Assembly (NCBI RefSeq): GCF_039535785.1
Contig: NZ_BAAAXV010000009.1
Coordinates: forward strand, 1,240,001 to 1,304,000
Source of the DNA: Nonomuraea helvata
GTDB lineage: Bacteria > Actinomycetota > Actinomycetes > Streptosporangiales > Streptosporangiaceae
DNA: 64,000 nucleotides
Direction of reading: 5' to 3'
Numbering within the stretch: position 1 is the first letter of the stretch; each line of letters opens with the position of its first letter. The translations under genes were made by a program, and so were the position numbers. Of the stretch, positions 1 through 6,473 are shown one piece after another. The notes under the pieces were generated by a model. It was not told the origin of the DNA, ran no database searches, and saw nothing but the letters and a program-made list of their open reading frames with translations.

Positions 1-443
1 AGCGAGTCGGCCAGCCCGGTCTCCATGTAGTCCATGCCGTGGTTGTTCGCCATGGAGGCGACGTCGACCCCGGCCGCCTTCAGCGCGCCGAACGCGGTCG
101 GCGGCGCCCTGAACGTGAACTGCTTCCCCGGCGCGGGCGTCCCCCCTGTGGTGATCGCCGTCTCGAGGTTCACCATGGCTAAGTCGGCCCTGCGCAGCAC
201 GCTCGCGATCGGCCCGAGCGCCGTGGCCGGGCTGGCGAGGCGCGTCCGCAGCCCTCCCTCGAAGTGCACGTCCCCACCGAAGGAGATCGTGTACGGCCGC
301 CGCTTCGGCTTCGGCTTCGGCGTCGGGGACACGGCCGCCTGCTCGTCCACCTGCTTGCTCTGCGGCTCCTTCTCGGGTGCCGAGGAGCAGGCCATCAGAG
401 ACACGGCGACAGCGAACAACGGGAGGGCACGGGGGAATCTCAT
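1..443 (-). CDS. CapA-family lipoprotein (3' part cut off by window edge)
   Basis: N-terminal 147 residues of a CapA (PGA_cap, poly-gamma-glutamate biosynthesis-type) calcineurin-like metallophosphoesterase. The protein starts MRFPRALPLF with a hydrophobic signal segment and a lipobox (LMAC, Cys19), so a lipoprotein is predicted. A Pro/Lys-rich linker follows, then family motifs: SFGGDVHFEG (metal-binding GD), MVNLETAIT and DVASMANNHGMDY. These match the start of CapA-like phosphoesterases. The ATG at 443 has no strong ribosome site, but the signal sequence fits it. Whether it makes a capsule polymer is unknown; many actinobacterial CapA proteins are uncharacterised. Confidence 0.85.
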   Translation of the reverse strand, partial: MRFPRALPLFAVAVSLMACSSAPEKEPQSKQVDEQAAVSPTPKPKPKRRPYTISFGGDVHFEGGLRTRLASPATALGPIASVLRRADLAMVNLETAITTGGTPAPGKQFTFRAPPTAFGALKAAGVDVASMANNHGMDYMETGLADS

Positions 444-519
444 CTGCCGCCACTTCCGCTCGAATCCTGTCATTCAGGTCTCGAGCATCCCATGAAGGGG
501 CGAACTACCGCTCAGGCGG

Positions 520-1338
520 TTACTTCTCCATCAATCTACGCATTGCATCCCGTGTGTGGTCGTCCATCGGCGTGTAGACGATGAGCCGGATCTCGAGGAC
601 GGCCGTGAGACTGGTCGTCCTGAAGCGCAGCTCCCCCATCTCCACGTGCTTGAACGCCTTCTCCCTCGGCCCCGGCTCGGCCACGTCCTGCCTGGCCCAC
701 ATCCGCGCGAACTCGGGGCTCTCGGAGGCGAGCCGGCGGACGAAGTCCTGCCAGCACGGGTCGTCCGCGTGACGGCTGTAGGCGCCCCTGAAGACCGCGA
801 CGGCCCGCGAGAGCTCCTGGTCGCGGTTGAGCAGCCGGGTCGTGGGCTCGAGGTTCAGGCAGGTGTGCCAGAGCGAGTTCCGCTCGCCCTCGGGCGCGTT
901 GACCAGCTCGGGCCAGAGCGTGGCGTACGCGGCGTTCCAGGCCAGGGCGTCGCACCGGCTGTTGGCCACGCACGCGGGCATGTCACCGAGCCGGTCGAGG
1001 ATCTCCTGCATCTCGGGCGTCACGTGGCCCGGGGCCTGGCCGATCGGCTCCGCGTGCCCGGCCAGCCGGTAGAGGTGCAGGCGCTCGGCGCTGTCGAGCC
1101 GGAGCGTGCGGGAGATGGCGTCCAGCACCTGGGTGCTCGCGTTGATCGGGCGGCCCTGCTCCAGCCACGTGTACCAGGTCACGCCCACGCCGGCGAGCTG
1201 GGCGACCTCCTCGCGCCGCAGGCCGGGAGTGCGCCTGCGCGGGCCCGGGGCGAAGTCGACCATCTCCGGCGTGATCCGCTCGCGACGGGTCCGCAGGAAA
1301 GCCGACAGATCGGTACGCCTTGCTTCTGTCACGCTCAT
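520..1338 (-). CDS. XRE-family regulator with MmyB-like ligand domain
   Basis: 272-aa transcriptional regulator. Residues about 1-75 form a helix-turn-helix (FLRTRRERITPE, then TPGLRREEVAQLAGVGVTWYTWLEQGR), the hallmark of the MmyB-like XRE group. The rest (about 100-270, with DALAWNAAYATLWPE and LNRDQELSRAVAVFRG) is the MmyB-type ligand-binding domain, which has a PAS-like fold and can bind fatty acids in a characterised member. It is divergent from the MFS exporter at 1442, and such pairs are usually repressor and target. The inducer cannot be read from sequence. Confidence 0.9.
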   Translation of the reverse strand: MSVTEARRTDLSAFLRTRRERITPEMVDFAPGPRRRTPGLRREEVAQLAGVGVTWYTWLEQGRPINASTQVLDAISRTLRLDSAERLHLYRLAGHAEPIGQAPGHVTPEMQEILDRLGDMPACVANSRCDALAWNAAYATLWPELVNAPEGERNSLWHTCLNLEPTTRLLNRDQELSRAVAVFRGAYSRHADDPCWQDFVRRLASESPEFARMWARQDVAEPGPREKAFKHVEMGELRFRTTSLTAVLEIRLIVYTPMDDHTRDAMRRLMEK

Positions 1339-1367
1339 ACCTCCACTATGGAGCGAAGCGGCAGCGC

Positions 1368-1416
1368 TTAACCAGTTACTGCCAATACCAGTATAAAGGG
1401 GCTCTCGTTACTGGTA
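1368..1416 (+). promoter_or_regulatory. Probable promoter/operator of the MFS exporter
   Basis: A -35-like TTAACC (1368-1373) lies 18 bp before a -10-like TATAAA (1392-1397). An 8-bp perfect inverted repeat, TACCAGTA (1386-1393) and TACTGGTA (1409-1416), overlaps and follows the -10. Further CCAGT/ACTGG half-sites surround it. This is a likely binding site for the divergent MmyB-type regulator; inference only. Confidence 0.5.
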
Positions 1417-1441
1417 CTGGCTGCCCGGCAAACTGAACTAC

Positions 1442-2875
1442 ATGACCCAAACTGCCGCTATCACCCCTCCTGTGGAGACCAAGCCGCAGCGAGAGGCACG
1501 AGCCAGCGGCCTGCTCCTTGCGATCATCCTCGTGGGGCAGTTCCTGGCCATCCTGAACGTCAACATCGTCAACGTGGCCACCCCGACCATCGAGGCCGAC
1601 CTGCACTCCTCAGGCGCGGGGCTGCAGATGATCGTCGCCGGATACACCATTGTCTATGCCGTCTTACTGATCACCGGAGCCAGGGTCGGCGACCTGTTCG
1701 GCTACCGCAACGCGTTCCTGGGCGGGCTCACGCTGTTCACCCTCACCACGCTGGGCGCGGGCCTGGCGCCCTCCACCGGCTGGCTGGTCGCCTTCCGCCT
1801 GCTCCAGGGCTCCGGGGCGGCGTTGATGATGCCGCAGGTGCTGACCTTGATCCAGCGTAACTACCAGGGCGCGGCCAGGGGCCGGGCGATCGGCCTGTGG
1901 TCCCTGACGGTCAGCGGCGGCATCGTGATCGGCCAGGCGCTCGGCGGGATCCTGCTGGGCATGGGCGCGGGCTGGCGCATCGTGTTCCTGGTGCTGGTCC
2001 CCGTCGGCGCGCTGCTGCTCGCGGCCGGCCTGAAGGTGCTGCCGGCCGACCGCGGCGGCGGCAAGACCGGCCTCGACCCGTGGGGCCTGGTGTCCCTGTC
2101 GGCCGCCGTGCTCCTGCTCGTGGTGCCGATGGTGCTGGGCCGCGAACTCGGGTGGCCGCTGTGGGGCTGGATCTCCATGGGGCTGAGCGTGGTGATGTTC
2201 GCGGCGTTCGTCCGCATCGAACGGTGGGTGACCGCGAGCGGCGGCCGTCCGCTGGTGAACGCCCAGGTGCTGCGCGCGCCCGGCATGCGGCCGGGGCTGG
2301 CGGTCCTGCTGTTCGGCCCGGCGACCTGGGGCGCGTTCCTGTTCACCTCGGCCCTGCACCTGCAGGGAGAGCTGCACCTGACGCCGCTGGCCTCGGGCAT
2401 GATGCTGGTGCCGTGCGCGCTGGCCTTCGGCCTCGTCGGGCTGGGCTGGCCGAAGCTGCCCGTACGCCTGCAGCGCCCGCTGGTGCCCTTCGGCTACGTG
2501 GTGGCCGCCCCCGCCTACCTGGGCCTCGGGCTCGCCGCCGGCGGCGGTGTCCCGTACGCGATCATGAGCGCCCTCGTCGGCGCCGGCCTCGGCGTGCAGG
2601 TCGCGGTGACCAACATGGCGACCGAGCAGGTGGACGGCCAGTACGCGGCGGACGCGAGCGGCGCGCTGCTCACCGTGATGCAGCTCGGGCAGGTCATCGG
2701 CGTCTCCACGGTGGGAACGCTGTTCATCACGCTGAGCCAGGGCCACGGGACCGTCTCCGCCGCCCTGATGTCCGCCATCGCCATGGCCGGCCTGGCCGTG
2801 GTGGCGGGGTTGAGCTCGATCTTCCTCGTACGGCGCCGCGTACCGGCAGCCGCCCAGGACCTGGACATCTCCTGA
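1442..2875 (+). CDS. MFS drug-efflux transporter (DHA2/EmrB-QacA type)
   Basis: 477-aa integral membrane protein with about 14 hydrophobic segments. Early residues carry FLAILNVNIVNVATPTIEADL (helix-1 signature of DHA2 exporters) and GARVGDLFGYRNAF (MFS motif A between helices 2 and 3). LLQGSGAALMMPQ matches the motif around helix 4. Proton-driven export of drugs or hydrophobic compounds is the family role. It lies divergent to the MmyB-type regulator and is closed by a hairpin directly after its stop. Substrate unknown. Confidence 0.92.
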   Translation: MTQTAAITPPVETKPQREARASGLLLAIILVGQFLAILNVNIVNVATPTIEADLHSSGAGLQMIVAGYTIVYAVLLITGARVGDLFGYRNAFLGGLTLFTLTTLGAGLAPSTGWLVAFRLLQGSGAALMMPQVLTLIQRNYQGAARGRAIGLWSLTVSGGIVIGQALGGILLGMGAGWRIVFLVLVPVGALLLAAGLKVLPADRGGGKTGLDPWGLVSLSAAVLLLVVPMVLGRELGWPLWGWISMGLSVVMFAAFVRIERWVTASGGRPLVNAQVLRAPGMRPGLAVLLFGPATWGAFLFTSALHLQGELHLTPLASGMMLVPCALAFGLVGLGWPKLPVRLQRPLVPFGYVVAAPAYLGLGLAAGGGVPYAIMSALVGAGLGVQVAVTNMATEQVDGQYAADASGALLTVMQLGQVIGVSTVGTLFITLSQGHGTVSAALMSAIAMAGLAVVAGLSSIFLVRRRVPAAAQDLDIS

Positions 2876-2881
2876 ACCAGG

Positions 2882-2916
2882 GTGGCGCGTCCTCCCTCCA
2901 AAGAGCGACGCGCCAC
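2882..2916 (+). terminator. Hairpin terminator after the MFS gene
   Basis: A perfect 10-bp stem, GTGGCGCGTC (2882-2891) and GACGCGCCAC (2907-2916), starts 6 bp after the MFS stop. It also separates the convergent gene ending at 2927. There is no U-tract, as is common for actinomycete terminators. Confidence 0.7.
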
Positions 2917-2926
2917 AACCTGATCA

Positions 2927-3412
2927 TCAGCCCTTCCAGCCCATCCACACCATCAGCCCGGCTGCTACCACGATGACCATGACCGGGAGCACGAACTTGG
3001 TCCACACGTGGGAGTGGATCCAGTTGCCTAAGCGCCGGAGCCGCCGGAATCGTTTCTTGAGCGTCGTGCAGTAGGGGTGGATCACCTGCGCCACCCCGTT
3101 TCGCAAGTCCTGCGGCACCTGGTGGTACGCGCAGACCTCGACCTCCACCGTCCGCGTGTCACGAACTCCGCAGATCTGGAGTTGCCAGTCCCCAACTGGC
3201 CGGCCATTGTTCGTCGGCCCTAAGATCAGCACGACGTTTCGCGCCTGATGGTCGGCGAGAGCGTCGGTCAGATTCGCGCACGGAATAACCCGTGGGCCAT
3301 CGATCTCGATTTCCACGTCATACGACGTGTCTGGCACCGTGTTCAAAAACCGCGCGATCTGGAGCAGGCAGCGATTTTGCGATCCACGGTCGGGGAGAGT
3401 CCATTTTTCCAT
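2927..3412 (-). CDS. Hypothetical C-terminally anchored membrane protein
   Basis: 161 aa, starting MEKWTLPDRG, chosen because AGGGAGA precedes this ATG by a normal distance; longer in-frame starts lack a ribosome site. The soluble part (1-125) is mixed alpha/beta with no family I recognise. A basic stretch (KKRFRRLRRLGNW) precedes one C-terminal membrane helix (about 140-158, VLPVMVIVVAAGLMVWMGW). It may be a tail-anchored cytosolic protein. Its GC content is lower than the chromosomal core nearby, and with the next two genes it looks accessory. Function unknown. Confidence 0.65.
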   Translation of the reverse strand: MEKWTLPDRGSQNRCLLQIARFLNTVPDTSYDVEIEIDGPRVIPCANLTDALADHQARNVVLILGPTNNGRPVGDWQLQICGVRDTRTVEVEVCAYHQVPQDLRNGVAQVIHPYCTTLKKRFRRLRRLGNWIHSHVWTKFVLPVMVIVVAAGLMVWMGWKG

Positions 3413-3646
3413 GCCATCTCCCTGGCAGAAACCGGAGAGTAAAAAGGGAAATGTGACGGCATGGGGACGCGCGTTCATGACAAGCTGTGGGTGACCCGCA
3501 CTCCTCGGAAAAGCGGATCCGGTGCGGCCTTGATCAAAGGCGGACCGAGCTTGCACATCCTGGCTCGGCTTGCCATGATGTGCAGGTTTCTGCGCCTGCC
3601 ACGGTAGGCGATGTGAGTGATGGGGCGCGTCCACTGCCTCTTCGGT

Positions 3647-3690
3647 AACGGCCCTGGCCGACTTGCTGGCACAAGGACACCAGGGCCGTT
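3647..3690 (-). terminator. Terminator after the DUF397 gene
   Basis: 11-bp perfect stem, AACGGCCCTGG (3647-3657) with CCAGGGCCGTT (3680-3690), immediately downstream (minus-strand sense) of the DUF397 stop at 3693. Confidence 0.65.
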
Positions 3691-3692
3691 CA

Positions 3693-3917
3693 TCACGCGT
3701 TGACAGCCAGTGTGTCCGGATCGAATTCGCCCTCGCGCACCCCGGCTGTGAAGGCGGCCCACTCGGCCTGGGTGAAGACCAGGACAGGTCCGTCCTGGAC
3801 CTTGCTATCCCTTAGCGCGACATTGCCGTCGGCCAGGGGGGCAACCTCAACGCACGTCGATGCGCCGTTGCAGAAGGTGCTCTTCCGCCAGGCCGCCGTC
3901 GTAGTGTGGTCGTACAT
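3693..3917 (-). CDS. DUF397 domain protein
   Basis: 74-aa protein with the DUF397 pattern: AAWRKSTFCNGASTCVEVAPL at the start, VALRDSKVQDGPVLVFTQAEWAAFTAGVREGEFD at the end. The start is MYDHTT because GGGGAGAAA sits directly before it. DUF397 proteins are small and very common in actinomycetes, nearly always beside an XRE/DUF5753 regulator, as here (52 bp downstream of 3970-4833). Some such pairs regulate development (for example BldB-like and WhiJ-like loci); whether they act as toxin-antitoxin-like pairs is debated. The job of this copy is unknown. Confidence 0.9.
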   Translation of the reverse strand: MYDHTTTAAWRKSTFCNGASTCVEVAPLADGNVALRDSKVQDGPVLVFTQAEWAAFTAGVREGEFDPDTLAVNA

Positions 3918-3969
3918 TTTCTCCCCAAATGCGCAAAGAGGCCCCATTGCCTCTTTTGAGGTTTCGTCG

Positions 3970-4833
3970 TCAACGTCGCCATAGCATGGCTTTACGCTGT
4001 ATAAGGACTCGTGATTCGTCCTCATCCAAGGCCTCCGACCGGATGTTGTCGAAAGCCGTCTCGTAGCCGGCTACTCGTTCGAGATCTTCGACGAAGTTGG
4101 CACTATACAGCTGTTCCAGGTACACAACATCATCAAATGCGGAAAACTTCAGGTGAATAAATGCACCGGTGTTGACCGGATGAAGTGCGTCCAGGGTGAG
4201 GACTTGGACGCTGACGTGCGGCAGAAGTGAGATCTCCAGAAGATGCTCCATCTGCTCACGCATCACCGCGGGTTCGCCGAACCTGCGCATCAGCGCCGAC
4301 TCGTCGAGCACCACATTGAGAACGCACGCGTGAGCCCTGTGGAGCACACGTTGCTGCCTGTCGAGCCGGGCCTCGACCCGGCTCCTGACGCCGCTGTGCG
4401 TGATGCGCGAGATGCCGCGAGTCGCCAGGATCACTTCTCTGGCATAGTCCTCCGTCTGCAGAAGGCCCGGCACGACCTGGGGTTCCCAGTTGCGCTGATG
4501 AGTGGCCTCTGCCTCCAGCCCGAGGAATCTTGTGTACTCCCCAGGCAGGGCGTCTTCGTAATCTTCCCACCACCCCCGCTGCTCCGCATCTCGCAACAGG
4601 CCGAAGAGTTCGTCAAGTTTCGGCCCGTCGAGGTGATAGAGCTCCGCCATGGCCTTGATGTCGTCGGCGCTCGGCATCGTCTTGGCCGCCTCGATCCGGC
4701 TGACCTTGCTCGCTGACCAGCCGAGCTCCCTGGCCGCTCTGGCCCCCGTGAGCGATCTCCGCTCCCGGAGAAGCCGCAGCTCCTGACCCAGCCGGAGCCT
4801 GCGCACTGTCGGACTGCCCTGCTGCGATGGCAC
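3970..4833 (-). CDS. XRE-family regulator with DUF5753
   Basis: 287 aa, starting at GTG 4833 (VPSQQGSP), which follows AAGGAGAG by 6 nt. Residues 8-70 are a Cro/C1-type helix-turn-helix (LGQELRLLRERRSLTGARAARELGWSASKVSRIEA). The remainder is DUF5753 (YTRFLGLEAEA, VVPGLLQTEDYAREV, DESALMRRFG, INTGAF-like VNTGAFIHLKF). This is the WhiJ-like class that pairs with DUF397 proteins, matching its neighbour. It is probably cotranscribed with DUF397 and autoregulated from the intergenic region up to 5180. Confidence 0.93.
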   Translation of the reverse strand: MPSQQGSPTVRRLRLGQELRLLRERRSLTGARAARELGWSASKVSRIEAAKTMPSADDIKAMAELYHLDGPKLDELFGLLRDAEQRGWWEDYEDALPGEYTRFLGLEAEATHQRNWEPQVVPGLLQTEDYAREVILATRGISRITHSGVRSRVEARLDRQQRVLHRAHACVLNVVLDESALMRRFGEPAVMREQMEHLLEISLLPHVSVQVLTLDALHPVNTGAFIHLKFSAFDDVVYLEQLYSANFVEDLERVAGYETAFDNIRSEALDEDESRVLIQRKAMLWRR

Positions 4834-5179
4834 CGTCCACTCTCCTTGTCGGGAATGAAGGTGTGGCGGGAAGGGGTCGTTTAGGGCCCGGCTTTCTGGG
4901 CCGTTCGCGCTCAATCTTACACTGCAAGTTGCACGTGGCGTGTCGCACAGCCTTGCCAGAAGGCTTTCATGAGGGGAGCCTAGGGGCAAGACAAACTCCA
5001 TGTAGGGGTGGGTCAAGGGCGGAACTTCTCCCGCCGAAGGCTCGGGGCGACACTTGTCGTGCAAGTTGCACGGCAAGTGTGAAGAAACTTAAATCTTCCC
5101 TTGCTCCACGTATTGCAGCATTGCTCACCCAGGGGGACGATCGGTTACAGGAAGGCTCTTGGATGTGAGGAGGCCGCGC
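4834..5179. other. 346-bp divergent intergenic region
   Basis: Lies between the XRE/DUF5753 regulator and the small ORFs at 5180. It is less GC-rich than the coding DNA around it. It holds direct copies of a TGCAAGTTGCACG-like motif (about 4921-4935 and 5060-5073), which may be regulator sites. The open frames here lack ribosome sites and family signatures. Confidence 0.4.
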
Positions 5180-5323
5180 ATGACGACACGGCCGTACGCG
5201 TCGGGCCTTCCCTCGATGATCGCGCGGCCCCGTGCGGGCCGCCTCGCCGGCAACGTCGCCGTCCCGGAAACGAAACTCTGTGCCAGGGAGGCCACTTGCC
5301 GGAAGGATCTCGGAATCGCCTGA
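5180..5323 (+). CDS. Possible 47-aa hypothetical protein
   Basis: ATG at 5180 follows GAGGAGG with 6-nt spacing, which is the main support. The predicted product (MTTRPYASGL...CRKDLGIA) has two cysteines and no recognised domain. It could equally be a remnant leader within the accessory patch. Low confidence. Confidence 0.3.
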   Translation: MTTRPYASGLPSMIARPRAGRLAGNVAVPETKLCAREATCRKDLGIA

Positions 5324-5484
5324 AGAACTCAGCGACACTCCGCTCGTTCGAGCATGAAAAAAGCCGGACCGCGACTGATCACCAGCGCGCCGCATTTGGG
5401 CTGCCACCCTGCGGCGAGACCGGTCGTCAGCCGTCGGCCCGGCAAAGAAGCCACCTCTGAAAATGCCGCGAAAGGGGTCTTCTC

Positions 5485-5700
5485 ATGTACTCACAAGGTA
5501 CCAAGGGACTCGCTCGAATCAAGTCCCGGATCCAGGAACTCATGGCATGGGCCGATCGCGAAATCTGCATGGAGCCGGACGAATTCGCGCACCACATCGG
5601 CTGGACCGTGAGCAGGACGGGGTTCGGTTCGCGTCGCTACCGCGACCCACGTTTCGACCAGCTCAGCGTGCCGCACCGCGTGACGGAGGAGGTGTCCTGA
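5485..5700 (+). CDS. Hypothetical 71-aa protein
   Basis: Starts MYSQGTKGLARI after an AAAGGGG ribosome-like site. It is helical and charged at the N-terminus, followed by an Arg/Asp-rich tail. It ends 1 bp before the next gene, whose ribosome site lies inside this one, so the two are probably cotranscribed. No family recognised. The context suggests a gene of an integrative element or its remnant. Confidence 0.5.
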   Translation: MYSQGTKGLARIKSRIQELMAWADREICMEPDEFAHHIGWTVSRTGFGSRRYRDPRFDQLSVPHRVTEEVS

Positions 5701-5701
5701 C

Positions 5702-6349
5702 GTGCCGAGGAACCCGCGTAACCAGATCTACCCGGCCAACGAGGACCTTCCAGCCCCCGGGCGCGGCGGGCTGCCGGCCAGGCTCTGGCGCATCCGTACC
5801 GAGCTGATACTGCTCTCCGCGCTGGCGCTGCTCACGCTGACCCTGCACGGCGCCACGCAGGAGGGCAGGTGGTGGCCGTACGTCCTGTTGACCAGCGCCG
5901 TCTCCGTGCCGGTCGCCACCAGGACGGGACGCAACTGGGTGGTGGCCCACTTCTGGTGCGTGGTCTCCAGGCACCGCCTGCAGCGGGTGTGCCTGGAGAC
6001 GACGATGCACACCAGGGCGGGGCGGATCCCGCTAGTGCTCTGGATCACGCCGACGACCACGGGCGAGAAGGCGCTGATCATGACCAGGGCCGGCATCTGC
6101 GCCGAGGAGTTCGAGGCGTACAGCGAGGAGATCGCGGCGGCCTGCTGGGCCAGGAGCGTGAACGTCTACCGGCACCGCCGGCGGGCCCAGTTCGTGATCG
6201 TGGAGATCGTCAGGCGCGACGAGGTCCCCGGAGCGGCCTCTCCCGGCCTGGACCGGCTGTACGGCAGACGAGCCTGGGTCTCGGTCAGACCCGATCTCGA
6301 GGAGCCGCCTGATCTGCCGAGAAAGGTCGCGCTGGCGCAGGCGGGCTAG
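5702..6349 (+). CDS. Membrane protein resembling AICE transfer-region proteins
   Basis: 215 aa, GTG start after GGAGGAGG. Two hydrophobic segments (about 35-52 and 58-76) are followed by a cytosolic domain with RIPLVLWITPTTTGEKALI, ..RAGICAEEFEAYSEEIAAACWAR and VIVEIVRRD. From memory this pattern resembles proteins encoded just before the FtsK/SpoIIIE-like translocase in actinomycete integrative and conjugative elements, where they may assist DNA transfer. No translocase follows here; a terminator does. It is likely a remnant or an exapted gene. The family call is tentative. Confidence 0.6.
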   Translation: MPRNPRNQIYPANEDLPAPGRGGLPARLWRIRTELILLSALALLTLTLHGATQEGRWWPYVLLTSAVSVPVATRTGRNWVVAHFWCVVSRHRLQRVCLETTMHTRAGRIPLVLWITPTTTGEKALIMTRAGICAEEFEAYSEEIAAACWARSVNVYRHRRRAQFVIVEIVRRDEVPGAASPGLDRLYGRRAWVSVRPDLEEPPDLPRKVALAQAG

Positions 6350-6382
6350 GGAGCTAGGGGAATCCGGGACATTCCCCTGGGC

Positions 6383-6420
6383 GGGAAGCCCCGGAGACCG
6401 CGGGGGCTCCGGGGCTTCCC
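6383..6420 (+). terminator. Strong hairpin terminator
   Basis: 14-bp perfect stem, GGGAAGCCCCGGAG (6383-6396) with CTCCGGGGCTTCCC (6407-6420), between the 215-aa membrane protein and the molybdopterin oxidoreductase. A smaller hairpin (GGGGAAT/ATTCCCC) lies just before it at about 6358-6377. Confidence 0.75.
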
Positions 6421-6473
6421 CATGCGCCGGGGACGGGCCAAGATGAGTTCATCGGGCGAACTCAGGAGTCGTG

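Noticed and set aside
4921..5073. Riboswitch-like leader before the small ORFs
   Set aside because: Repeated TGCAAGTTGCACG-like motifs look more like protein-binding sites; no known riboswitch consensus seen.
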